From assembly GCA_958450365.1 (NCBI GenBank), contig CAUEEP010000922.1, forward strand, positions 682,001 to 746,000: DNA of 64,000 bases. Direction: 5' to 3'. Positions within the stretch are counted from its first letter, which is position 1. Every line of letters begins with the position of its first letter. The translations under genes and the position numbers were made by a program. The stretch is from Mesorhabditis belari. Lineage: Eukaryota; Nematoda; Chromadorea; Rhabditida; Rhabditidae. Under the pieces are notes generated by a model. That model saw only the letters and a program-made list of their open reading frames with translations. It searched no databases and was not told where the DNA came from. This document shows, piece after piece, positions 35,252-48,100 of the stretch.

Positions 35252-35979
35252 AAGCTTGAATATTGGCTCTAGAAAAGTTTCACAAAGTCGTTTGGGTACA
35301 GGCAACCAAAATGAATTGAAAGATTTTCACTTTGATCATTTTGAAACTGTCAACAAGCATTTCCTCGGCTTTTATAGATTTGGGGATAATTGAGGGCTGG
35401 CTGGCTGGGGGAAAAGAGAAAAAGAGAGAGTAAGTTTTGTGCGTTCTTTGGGGGCGGAGCTTTGCCTTCATCCGACCGACCAAAAATAACATGCACCCCC
35501 GGAAATTTCCCCCGAAAACCTTTGCTCTCTTTCTCTTTCTCTTTCTCTTTCTCTTCCTCTTTCTCTTTCTCTTCCTCACCCAGTTTGTCGATTTCTCTCT
35601 AATCCTCTTGTACTTGCTCGAAAAATCGCTATTTTTCTCCTTCAATCTCTCCAATTTTAAGTGACGCACTGCTCTGCGGCCTTTTCAAGTAGCAATGAGT
35701 GTGCTCATATTTTGCAGAAAGAAAAAATGGAAAAAGACAGGCTCTTATCGTTTTAACATCAAAATTGTTGTGTCTGGAAAAGGGCTTATCACATTTTGTG
35801 GTCGAAATACAATTGGATTTTGGGTTGAAGGGAGTGAGAGTGAGAAAAAGGGTGATAAGAGGATGTGTACATTGCATTTTCTGGAATGGAGAGTGGTCAA
35901 AAAGGAGTACAGATTATTTTTGGGAAAAGACGAAATGTTTCACAAGATTTCTAACAAGATCTAACAATTCTAACAAAAA
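35252..35979. other. Stretch without a gene; CTCTTT microsatellite
   Basis: Contains a (TCTCTTTC)n tract at about 35521-35580 and a locally GC-richer stretch at 35390-35515 (GGGGGCGGAGC, CACCCCCGGAAA) that could be promoter sequence for the distant globin. No coding frame supported. Confidence 0.4.
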
Positions 35980-36350
35980 GCACGTGTGGCTGACTGGTTA
36001 AGTGTCTTTTATCTTAATCGGAAGGTCGAGGGTTCGAACCCCACATGCGACATGGTCACCCCCTTCGGATTTCCTTTCCCTTCGGGTTGAGAAGTTTTCT
36101 GGAGGGCAGTCTGGTGGTTGTGGCCCCAGTTCTTTAAAGTGACAAGCCACTCCTTCATCGTCATCTTCCCTTCACCACCAAAAAAGCTATTTAGTTCCCC
36201 ATTGAGCTTAGGGTTAGGGAGCCGTCTGTCATGACGTGGGTTAAGTTAAGATATAGCCTAGTATTGTGTGTGTCGTTGTATTGTGATTGATATATTTCGT
36301 GTATGCGATAAATTCACCACTGGTAGCCCCAGTCGGTATTTTTTTTTTTT
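35980..36350 (+). mobile_element. tRNA-derived SINE, family 1, copy 2
   Basis: Head GCACGTGTGGCTGACTGGTT, A box TGGCTGACTGGTTAAG, B box GGTTCGAACCCC, then a shared body (CACCCCCTTCGG, GTGGCCCCAGTTCTTTA, ATTTCGTGTATGCGATAAAT) and a terminal T-run at 36339-36350. Colinear over the whole length with the reverse complement of 5501-5888, with small indels. Confidence 0.87.
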
Positions 36351-38064
36351 AAGATCGGTAGCCTGAGGGTTGCAAAAGAGCCAGACAGAGTCGAGGATGC
36401 AATCTTTCAATTCAGTGGAGGCAGTCCCATTCTCACGGTCAACACCTGCACAAATTAACGATTGGCTTTAGTCCGTCTATGAACTTATTAATCACAAATT
36501 GGAATGGAATTTAATTATTAACCATTTAATTGTTAATTATTAATCATTTGGAAATAATTTCACCAGCTCAATAGATCGCCCGACACTTTTCCTAACTCGG
36601 CTCACCTGAGAGTCTCTGCTTTGTCATCAATTGACGAAATTTCGGTAAATTTTCTCCGTGATGCAATGGAGACTTTGGACGGAAAACTTTCCCTATATGC
36701 CAAAGGACGGATTTTCCCTATTCCTCCTATATTTCTGTTAATTTTTGATAGTTAATACTTAACTAGTCAGTAGTTTAACTGCGTTAGTACCTCTTTTCCC
36801 CCCTAGAAGCTCTTTGAATGATAGCACAGAAAGCCCCTCAAGGGGAAAAGGCGCGAAAGAGGGGCGGCTTCAACTTGTCTTCTTAGTGCAGTGACAGAGC
36901 GTTTCTCTCGGGATCCAGACACCCGGGGATCGGTCTCGCCGCTGCGTTTTTGCGAAAACTCTGATCTTTAGCCAAGGAAGAAGAGGAGCAAAGGATCTCT
37001 TCGATCAATAGGTATTTGATTGTTTTTTGAATTTAACCTTTGAACCTTAACCTTTGAACTTAACCATGCATTATTTTTCGTGTTCACAGCTAAACTGTAA
37101 CCTTGCGGGCATTCTTGGCTGGATATTTTCTTTGAGAACCTTTTTCTTGATACTGCTCCAGAAGATTGTTTTCCGAAAGATCCAAAGCTGTTTTTTTTCA
37201 GAAAGTGGAGAGGGTTTTCCTTCCAGTCAAATTATGCTATCGAAAGTTTTCCCATGTGCTTGTAAAACGTGATTCCTTTGGAGAAAATTAGGTGTACTTT
37301 TTGAGGAAATCGGCGAAAGATTTTCAATAGACTAACGGAAAGAAACTCGACTCGAAATTCTCCCCACTTCCCCACACAAATACTCCACTTTTTGGGGGTA
37401 GCAAAACTCCAAGGTCGAGGGGCTGGAGAAGAAAAAATATTTTGATACCGATGAAAACAAGTGACTCCTTTCAATGAACTTTTGGGGTGTTTACAGGGAA
37501 ATCAAGGGGATTGAGAAGAATTGCATCGATTGACTATCGTGTAGTGTCACGGATCGTCTGCTTAAAATAAGTGCAATCTTTTGAAGCAGGAAATTTTTTG
37601 AGGAATCGTAATTAGATACCGAAAGAAGCAATCTTTTCAATTCTATTGCAAGTGATTCTTTGACTTGTTCAGTCAGATTTCAAAGTAATGTTCCAGATTG
37701 CTAGAGGCAGGTCCAGAGGTCCAGAGGCAGGTCCAGAGGTTCAGAGGCAGGCCTGGGTTCTGCTGGGATACTTTTGTGGACCAGATCTGTGAAGCAAAGC
37801 AAAAAAGCAAAGCAAAGAAGAAAAGCAAGAAACTGACCTCTGATCTGCTTCTGATCTTATCTGGCCCTTGCAAGTATGGACTTGAAATTAGCGCTCATTT
37901 ATAAGCTAACTTTGACTTTGTCTGGCTGAAATTTCTGTATTTAGGTGCAAATGAATCTGGGAACCTGTTTGGATACTTGTCGATCTTATCCTCACCACTT
38001 TATTGTCGCAAAATCTTAGGTCGCAATCGGAACAGTCATTTTCTGTTCAAATGAGGAACTTCAA
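36351..38064. other. Stretch without a firm gene; one weak tRNA-like piece
   Basis: At 36885-36955 the sequence TAGTGCAGTGACAGAGCG followed by CCCGGGGATCGGTCTCG looks like a decayed tRNA-like head. Near 37705-37755 is a short CAGAGGCAGGTCCAGAGGTC tandem. No reading frame supported. Confidence 0.35.
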
Positions 38065-38238
38065 ATGCAAATTGCGATCTTAATCTTACTGGGAATGTCA
38101 ACTGAGTGTGTTGGCCAAATGACATGTGCAGAATTCGATGCAGAGTTCAACGCCGCTCTCGAATCTGCTTTCCGTTTCGGCTATGGAGGACTCGGCCAAG
38201 AGTTATCAAGAAAGAGGTTGGCTTTGAACATTCTTTGA
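38065..38238 (+). CDS. Small secreted protein or first exon with signal peptide (57 codons)
   Basis: ATG then MQIAILILLGMSTECVG, a hydrophobic signal-peptide-like start, followed by QMTCAEFDAEFNAALESAF and RFGYGGLGQELSRKRLALNIL before TGA. Composition and codon choice differ sharply from the surrounding AT-rich sequence. An alternative reading is a first exon ending at AAAGAG|GTTGGC near 38215, in which case downstream exons are missing or unrecognised. I do not recognise the family. The tail overlaps a short local duplication (TGGCTTTGAACATTCTT at 38219 and 38251). Confidence 0.4.
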   Translation: MQIAILILLGMSTECVGQMTCAEFDAEFNAALESAFRFGYGGLGQELSRKRLALNIL

Positions 38239-38392
38239 TGTTCTTTGGTGGCTTTGAACATTCTTGCAATCAATTTGATGCCAATCAATCAATTTAATTG
38301 AGTCCCATCTTTTAGTACTTATCAAAAGCTTATGAAAAGTTTTGTATGGGATTTCAAAAAACGAGTTTATAAGCAAACTTCATGATGACATG

Positions 38393-38460
38393 ATAGCGCT
38401 ATGGTGGCCGAGTAGTAGTGGGTTAGAACACAAGGCCGAGCATCTCTGGTTCGAGGCTGC
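38393..38460 (+). mobile_element. tRNA-like sequence
   Basis: A-box-like TGGTGGCCGAGTAGTAGTGG and B box TGGTTCGAGGCTG, 68 bp in total, with poor stem pairing. A SINE head or tRNA pseudogene is more likely than a working tRNA. Confidence 0.45.
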
Positions 38461-39110
38461 CCTCATGTTTGTCATCTTGCTTTTTTGGATTTGCAAAGTT
38501 AATTGTTCTACTTTTCAAATACAAGTTTATTTGAAACTACTTTTCATAAAAATGTTTACTTTTAACATCAAAAGCTATCATTAAAATCAAAAAGATGAAA
38601 AATTTTCATCTATTTTCCTAAATGCAAATGTTTATGAGGTTTTCTCTTTTGTTTTGACACGTATTCTTGTATGTTTTGTGATGGATTTTCATCTCATTTT
38701 ATCAAACACTAGCGCTACTAAACAAAGGAAAACCGAGAAAACGAGAACCGTTACAAAACAAAATCAAAACAAATTTTCAAATTTTGCATACTCGTCCATA
38801 AAGAAACAATATTTACACGTTTCTTCTCAAAAAAAAAAAAGAAATTTTTAATTTTCGATAAACACGTATTTTTTTAGGGAATTTTACGATGAGATGGGGG
38901 GTTTTCAGGAGAAAAAATCGTAAACAGAAGTCATGACAACATCACAAAGTTGAATGGCATCTGTTTACGAATGACAATTGCAACCACGCGCAAAAAAATG
39001 AGAGGCAAAACGGATACCCAATACGAAAAAGAGAAAGAAAAATCACAGATTGTGCACAATTTTTGGGTTAAAGCTAACTTTTCTTTTAAATTTCTAACAT
39101 TATTTTTAGT
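38461..39110. other. Stretch without a gene
   Basis: AT-rich sequence downstream of the BAH gene; nothing recognisable. It probably contains that gene's 3' UTR. Confidence 0.5.
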
Positions 39111-42100
39111 TTATTTGCGATTTTGACGACTCCTCGTTTCGCCCAAAATACGCTTCCCGCCAAAGTCATAAGTGCGACGACAGAAGTAGATCTGAAATGG
39201 AAATTGAAATGGAAATTGAAATTGGAATTGAATTGTCAGCAACAAAACAAATTTTGCAAGTAATTTCTACGGAAATCGACAGAAAGCAAAAGAAATCTGA
39301 TAGTTTGTTGTGAAAGTTTTTATTGCTTTGTATTCTCCGGATTTGGCGTGGGTGTATAAAAACGAATTTTTGAGTCTAATTTAGGCTTTGTTTGCGATGT
39401 TTTTTACTGAAAGAAAGTCTTGTTTTAATGAAAGTTTTAGTTTTTTTAAGGTTTTAACTTTAGTTTTTCACAAAGTATCTCACCGTTTCCATTGGTGTCT
39501 CCTCATTGGGCATTTTGTCTAATCTTGGGTAATCACTCTGCTCATAACGATCCATTTGCATCAAGCTTTTTGGTCGCAAATGCTCGGGCATCGATTTGAT
39601 CCTTTTCATTGTCATGAAGCTGAAAATTGAGAAAATAAAATGAAAGTTGATTGAAAGGCTGAAAGGCTTTTCTGCTGGGAATTTGTGTCAATCCGTAAGT
39701 TACACTATGATAGTGAATATGCAATTTGCAATTAAAAGTATAATAGAATTTAACCTTGGATTTTCCTTGGATGTAAAAATATAAGCACTTACCGGCAGTA
39801 TTCGTTGAATGAAAGCACATGGACGAGCTCGTTCACCGACGTGAGATCGATGCTGTCGATGTGACGAGAGGCGAAGATCTCTTTCTCATGCACATCCAAG
39901 GGTTTATTCTGAAATCTCATCTTCAGTTTTTATTCAGATATTAGATTTTAGTAGTTTTTGATGAATTGATTTACTTTTCTTTCACAAAACTCACCTCAAT
40001 ATGCGAGGCTCGATAGTACCAAATAACGGAGGCGAAGATTGGGGCCTCGTCTTGTTCCTTGTAGATGTTGACAATCTAAAAACTACTTTTATTACAATAT
40101 TTTGTTTTGAATATCATTAAAATTGCACAATTTAATACAATAATCCAATTTCTATAGTCAAATTTGAAACTAGGATTTCTCTAAATGACTTGTGACTTTG
40201 TGAAATGACCTTTGCAAAATTCGCCTCTTCTTCATTGCCCACATTGATCGAGATCGTGTCGCCAGGGCTAAAATCTTTACGTATAATAAAGTTTGATATG
40301 TAAATTGTCTAGTATGCTTTTTAATTTTACCTTAGATTGTCTTATCTGTAATATTTTAGGCTTAAGACTTACATCAATCGAATCCCGCAACGGTGCACGG
40401 CTGCGGAATAGCATTGCCGAAAGACTGGCATCACGTTGTTCTGAAAATATTTTTCTGAATCACTTGAAAAAAAGATATTTAGCGCACCAGAAGGTGAAAG
40501 TTTGCAAAAGCAATCAAGCTTTTTGATTTACCTTGAGATGAACTCGTTTCCGAATCGGCTCTCCAAGAACGGACCATGGGAGATATTCGTCTTTCACCGC
40601 TTTCACTTTCTTCGATTTCCCCAATGTTGTTTTTGGCTAAAAGCGATAAATTTTAGATTTAGTAAGAGTTATTTCGATAAAATTTGAATAAAATTCAAAA
40701 ATGTTTTACCTTAATAGCTTTCGTTTTTGTGATCTCTTTGAGCGGCTTTTTCGCGATCGCTTTTTGCGTCTTTTGAGCGGAATTCTTTCGGTTCGTAAAC
40801 TAAAGGATAAAAAGTGCAAATGGACTTTTGAGATAAGTAGAGCAAAATAAAGAACTTATGGGAATTGATTGAAATTGAAATCACTTAAAATTTAATTTAA
40901 AATCAAAATCAAAATTACCAAAGTGTTCTCTTTGTCACTGGTGGCTCGGAGATCATCGCTCGATTGACGCTTTTGGCGTTTCCCTCCGTGTGATTGATTG
41001 GTGTTCTTCTGAAATTTGAAATTTATATATAATAATATAATAATAATAATAAATGCTAATAAGCAGAACAAGTTTGCATTAGTATAATGGGTCCACTGGG
41101 ATTGGAAAATTTGGCAAAAAGGTGAGTTTCAGCAAGAAAAGCAACTAAAATAGATGTTTTTGCAAACTGCAAACTTGCAAACTCAAACTATTGCTTTTTC
41201 ATTTGTAAGCTAACTTTTGATATTCAAATCACCAACCCTTGATTCCGATTTGAGATCGATGCTCGAGCGTGGTCTTTTCATTGCTTTTCCTTTTGGGAAC
41301 AATTCAGGCGGGATTCTGATTTTCAATGGCGGCAATGGCCCTCTCATTTCTCCATTTTGATTATTTCCTCTTGGTATCTCGATCTGTTCCTCGTCAACTC
41401 GCATCGAAACCGATTCACAACGATCGCTTTCTGTTTCAGTGTTCCGATCGTCAAACTCCTGAATTGAACGATGATTGAAATCGATTTTAATGAATAAAGT
41501 CCTATGCATCAAAGCTTTAGCCAAGAAATTTCGAAGAGCCATCAATTCCCAAGCAATTTCAAAAGTAAGCCTTCTTTTTCTTTCCTTTTCGTCACTTAGT
41601 TTGGAAACTCTCGGATTTCGAAATCCCCTTATGACTCTTTGGCAGAAAAGAGAAGAAAAAGAAAAATGTGTTGATATGACGTGGCTCAAATTGGGTAACT
41701 CAATATCCTAGCGTAAGGAGGTGATAATTGAGTTTTGAAAGATATCAAATTCGTTTCGTAAGCTATTGAAAAAGGCTACTCTACCAGTACATTTACCCAC
41801 CTATTTGCTACAGATTCTATTTCAAAACTCACCACTTTTAATGGAATTGAAGAGCTGCTTGGTGCAAGGAGGAAATCATTGAAATCTGTCGGTGTTCCTT
41901 CCTCGTAACAAATCGCGGCAATCTAAAAATTGCTGTTAATATAATGATATCAACATTATCTAATGCTTAGTCACTTTAAATCTCAAGAAACTTTATCACT
42001 GACGAATCTCCAAAAGCAAAAAAAAAACAAACGGTCGCTTGTGAGTCCTGTGAATTGGGTGTATCGGTGTTTCTCTCAAAATCGGGCAGGCAATCGATGT

Positions 42101-45100
42101 TGTAGATGAAAGTACTTGTAGAGGGTTCAGCATCGAAATCGGATGACATTGCAAGCTGAAAATTGGTTAGGATAGAGAATAGAGTGGCAAGTAAGTAACC
42201 TGAGTAAAATTTGCATGAGTAATTTTCACTCGATCAATCGGGGGGTGGCTATTTTGCGCCAAATTATTTGGACAACTCGCCATAACTTTCTTCTAAGTGG
42301 GCCAATTTGATGATTTTGGTGTCATTTTGTTGCACTTGTTGAGATCTACAAAATGACATCAAAATCAGAAAGATTGGTTCACTTCGAAGAAAGTTATGGT
42401 AAGTTAGCCAGTAGCCACCCGCCGATTAATCGACGTTTTTGCTCGAGTAACTACGAGTGATCCTCTTTACACGTCGAGTAAATTGAATATCTTTACATTT
42501 GAAGGGAATTTGCCACCAAAACATTTAAACAGCTGAATATCTTTAAAAGGAGTCGTATATAATCCGGTGCTCGTGATTTTTGGGGGCAGGCTACTTTCCG
42601 CCATTTTATTTGCGCAACAGGGTCATTTGCGCAAGTACGTTTGCGCAACTTTTTATTGGCGCAACAGGGTCATTTGCGCAACTTTTTTGACGTTTTTAAG
42701 GGACTGGCGCAAAAGCAGAGCGGTGCGCTTTCTAAAGCGTGGATGCGCTACCGTACCCCGCACAAAAATTTGCGCAAGTACGTTTGCGCAACTTTTTTTT
42801 TGCTATGTTTTTGTAGTGCGTTTTTAAAGTACTCTCTCCCCAGCATCCATCGTATACTGCGGTCAGAGTTTACGAAGAAATGACGCAAATAATCAACCGT
42901 TTCAAGCTTTCATCGGCTATCAATCTCACTGTTGGACAAAACTACACACGGAAGAAAACTGTATTGGCTCGACAAAAGCAACGTTTTACTGCTATTTCTA
43001 ATGGTCGCTTGCCCGGTTGCGATTTTGTGCAACATCTTTCTCAGCTTTTGACTTATATTAAAAAAATTTGATTTTTATTGTTGTCCTAAATTTCATTGCT
43101 ATTGTTGTCCTAACTTTCATTGTTATCGGTTGCGGGGGTGGGACAAATGCGACCTTTTTTTTGCGCACCTGGACATTTGCGCACCTTTTTTGCTGGAAAA
43201 GGCCTTAGGAAAGGCCGTAGAGCTTCGAAAATATTTCGAAAATTTTTCCATATAAGGGAATCGTATGCGTAGATTCCGAATTTCGACAAATCAGACCTCG
43301 CTGACACGTCAAATTTGGGTTAAAAGGCAAAAACTGCGGAAAAGCGTTAAGTTGCGTAGTTTTTGCCTTTTAGCCCAAATTTGACGTGTCAGCGAGGTCC
43401 GATTTGTCGAAATTCGGAATCTACGCATACGATTCCCTTATATGGAAAAATTTTCGAAATATTTTCGAAGCTCTACGGCCTTTCCTAAGGCCTTTTCCAG
43501 CAAAAAAAAGGTGCGCAAATGTCCAGGTGCGCAAAAAAAGGTCGCATTTGTCCCACCCCCATCGGTTGCACTTTTTTGGTTAAAGCGATAAAATATTTTA
43601 CCAATGGTTATTAGCTCCTAAAAAGGACTAATTTAGATAAATATTGGAAGATTGTGCAAAAAATTGGAAGATTTCATAAAAAATAGAAGAAAATAAAAAA
43701 AAACAATAAAAAAAAGCTCAAAAATGAAAATAATGATTAAAAATTCGAGTGCTTAATACAGTGTTAAAGTTGCGCAAATGACCCTTTTTGTGCAAAAAAA
43801 AGTTGCGCAAATGACCCTGTTGCGCAAATAAAATGGCGGAAAGTAGTCTACCCCGATTTTTGCAATAATTTTTCGCAATTGTGGGGAGTGGGACAAATGC
43901 GACCTTTTTTTGCGCACCTGGACATTTGCGCACCTTTTTTTCCGCACTTAGCCCATTAGCGCACCTTTTTTCGCGTTTTAAAAAAGCTCTAAAAGCTAAT
44001 GTTAACCAATTTCGATTCCAAAAGTTGTTTTTCTAGGTAATTTTAGGGCGTAGAATCGAAATTTTGGCATATCAGAGCTTCTGGAGGCGAACGGACGAAG
44101 TTATACAAAGAGAAAAATCAACAATTTTCTGTAATTTGACCTGGCCGTTTTGTCTTTCAAATTGGTTCCACACGCTCTGATATGCCAAAATTTCAATTCT
44201 ACTCCCTAAAATTATCTAGAAAAACAACTTTTGGAATAGAAATTGGTTAATATTAGCTTTTAGAGGTTTTTAAAACGCGAAAAAAGGTGCGCTAATGGGC
44301 TAAGTGCGCAAAAAAAAGGTAGCATTTGTCCCACTCCCCAATTGTGCCTTTTAAAAAATACATTACTCGCGAGGAACACACTTCTAATTGAGGATAACTT
44401 GTAGAAGTGCTGATTATGATAAATTTACAAACTTTGACGGCTTCTTTGTCTACGAAAGGCTTGAATTGGCTACTGCTTTGGCAAAATTTTCATCCGTATC
44501 ATTTCTTTCTATCAATCTTTCCTATTTCCCCAATTTTATGGCTCAATTTTTGTCAAATCTTTTGCGCAACGATCACAAGAAAAGAGCACTTTAAAATGTT
44601 TTCATAATACTAATTTCTTACTGAGTTTTTAATCATAGAACTTTTTGTGCTAGCTATTTTTGAAATGAAAAATCAAACCGTTGTGAGTAGGCCGGATTTC
44701 TTTCCATCTTCTTGATTTTCGACAATTATCGGAACTTCGAAATTGATTGCTGCCTTCGTTTCACCCTAAAATTGACAAAGAAAATGTTAGTACTTAGAAT
44801 TTCTTGAAATTAGAAATTAGAAAACTTTAAAAAACTTACATTTGAACTTGTAGGCGTATCCAAGCATGATGGCTGATCGAGGGTTGTGTCGATTTTCAGC
44901 TCTTTCTTCAGATCTAGCTTTTCATCATCCTAAAATTTCATTGATAGTTTGAAAGGCGAATTTTTTGATAAGTGCGTAAAAGATGGGACTAGATCAAATT
45001 GATTAAATGGATCAAATTGATTGATCAAATGGATCAAATTGATTGATTGATTGATTGATTGGGATCAATTTGAATGTTCAAAGCAATATTCAAATTGCAA

Positions 45101-48100
45101 GAATGTTCAAAGCAATGTTCAAATTGCAAGAATGTTCAAAGCCTCAAAGCCAACCTCTTTCTTGATGGGACTCAGAAGAAAATCAATGGAGAAATTCGAC
45201 TTCCTCATCGGTTTCACTCGGGCTGTCGGCCGGGTTTTCTTCTAAATTTCAAATTTTATTTTCGACAATTTAATCTTCATTTCTACGAGTTTCATTTCAA
45301 AACATTACAACATTTTTCTCGATTTCTTTTTTTGGAAAGGTTGGAGGTCGAGATTGGGTCTCCCAGGTAACGCCAAACATATTCAAAAGGGCGTTCCCCT
45401 CTTTTCCCCCCAAAGTCTCTTCATGAGATTATAAAAAAAAACTTCGTAAGCACTACTTATTATGTTTGTTTGAAGAGAAAAAGATGAGAAAAAAGGGATT
45501 TGATATGCTTAAAAACGTCGGATGAAGTGAAGCAGTGAGCTAAAATCTTTCAAAAGTAGCAAAATTTTCTTGCTGAAACTCGTAGCGTAATACAAAAGCA
45601 CAATATCGTTTGAAAAACTCTGTGAGTCATTTTTGCAATGATAAGAGAAGAGCTGAAGAGAAAGGAAAAAAAAAGTGGGCAGAAAGGATTTGAAGCGAAA
45701 TTTTTTGAATCTCTTGTTTTAGAAATCGTAATTCTTTACAATGCTACAATGGTTGATTGTTTGAAAGTTTTAAAAAAAACTACCGTATTTCTTCGAATAG
45801 AAGACCGGGTAAAGAGTATCATCGCGTACTTCTGCGTAGAAGTCCTTCTTTTCTGCATAAAAGCTTTCAATCAAGTGCTATAGGGCTGGAAAATGGCTCA
45901 AAAATACCACATGAGCTAACAGATTTTTGACCCATTTTCCAGCTCTATAGCACTTGATTGAAAGCTTTTATGCAGAAAAGAAATTTTAAAAAGGGCTGCG
46001 ACGCAGGAGTACGCGATCATACCCTTTACCCGGTCTTCTATCCGAAGAAATACGGTAGTAATCTGGTAAAAAATCTAGTAAAGTCTAGTAAAAAAAACTA
46101 GACTCTAGTAGATTGTAAATAAAACTTTCAATATTTAATTCTTTGAAAGTTTTATTTGCAATACCGTTATTCAAAACCATTAGAACACTGAGAAATCTGA
46201 AAAAAAACAAATTCAAACAAACATCCGGAAGTTTAAAAGAGATGAATTAATGTAATGTTAAAGGAAATTTGCTCAGAGATTAGTTAAATATATTCAAGAT
46301 TTCTTGGAAATGGTTAGTAATCAAGTTTTGATGAAGTATTAGGTTGAATTGAAGTACACAAACCAACGATTGATATTAGATAGAAGAGAATACAAGAGAT
46401 ACATACATACATGATACAAGAGAATGAGAGATATTCAAAATCAAAGCATCAAATAAGCTTTCACAGAGCTACTTTTCTGCACAAAGTTTAGCGTGAAAGC
46501 TATTTGAAATCTAAAACAAAATCCAAAACAAAATCTAAAGAAAATCTAAAATAAAATCTCTTATTCTTAAGCTATTTATTTAGAATATTAAAGTTGCTAT
46601 ACAATTCTAGAATATTATTAATTTATTATATAATATTATCTAGTTATCTATTAGGTTGATGCAAAAGTCTTTTTCGTTTTTTTCGTACTTCTTTTAAAAA
46701 ATAACAAAGTCATCGAATTAACCTATAGTTTGCTCTAAATAAAAAGTGTTTATTGTTCAATTTCCCATCTTTTTAAATCAATTTGGGTTCACTTTCAAGC
46801 AAATTCGAGAGTGAAAACGGGTTTTTCATAAAAATCTATAAAAACCTCTATAAAGAAATTGGCTGAATCAATTTCTCTGAAAATCTGAAAAAATATCTAA
46901 CTTTTTGTGCTCTATCTTCTATTTATTAACATCAAGATTGGTTTCCTTAGCTAAAGCGTCTAAAATGCATCATCGAGCCGTCGCCTTTTTTGACTACCCG
47001 ACTTCAGGCTCTCAAAAAAATCTAGACATAAGACATTTTAAACTCGTTTTAATGTCATTTTGCAGAAAAATAATTGGCCTTTCGAATGCAATAAACCGTT
47101 GTTCAATTGGTGCATTTGTTACTTTTTAACGGAAGTACGAAAAAAATGAAAAAGACTTTTGCATCAACCTAATAATAGTATCAAAAATAAGTTGAATATT
47201 CATAAAAATATCAAAGATTGAAATATCAAAGAAATAAAAATATCAAAGATCTGCATTGAAAATTGCATCAAGTTGGAGAAACTGGGGCAGGCTCTGGCTC
47301 TGGGGTAGGCTAATTTCCGCCATTTTATTTGCGCAACAGGGTCATTTGCGCAACTGGGTCGTTTGCGCAACTCGCCATAACTTTCTTCTAAGTCAGCCAA
47401 TCTTTATGATTTTGGTTCCATTTTGTAGATCTCAATAAGTGTAACAAAATGAAACCAACATCATAAAGATTGGCCGACTTAGAAGAAAGTTATGGCCAGT
47501 TGCGCAAAAGACCTAGTTGCGCAAAAAATTTCGCGCAAAGTAGCCTATCCCCAATTTCTATTTTAAAAGAGCAAATGTAATTTAAAAATACCAGAATACC
47601 ATTAGGATGCTTGCAGAATATTGAATATCTTTTAATTTTATAAAGGAACTGAATAAGAACTATAAAGGAACTATAAAGAAACTAAATAGGAACTATAAAG
47701 GATCTAAATAGGAACTATAAAGAAACTAAATACGAACTATAAAGGAACTAAATTTAAACTATAAAGTAACCATTTTCAAAGAAAAAGTCAACAAATGGGG
47801 CAGTTTTCCGCTTTTCTCCGTCACAGTGCGTAGCTGCCCTATTTGTTGTGTTTTACTTTGAAAATCAAAAGATATTCCATTTTTTACAAGGACATAGAGA
47901 GCTTACAAGGATGGAGAGGAGCTTACAACGATATAGAGAGCTTGAAAAAGTGACAAGAATCCAAAGAAATAATAGTGGACGAGAATTTCACAATGGTGTA
48001 AACACTAGCAAGGGATCTAGGGCTCAAAATTGGTTTCATTACCCCATCTTCCCCTTTTTTTTCTTTTTCTTCACGTTTTTGTCCCGTGATCTTCCCCCAT

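Noticed and set aside
35979..36060. Functional tRNA gene
   Set aside because: A and B boxes are present but the anticodon and acceptor stems are mispaired and a long conserved body follows, so it is a SINE head.
42880..43071. 64-codon frame inside the family C element as a transposase
   Set aside because: No DDE or other catalytic motif; at most a captured fragment.
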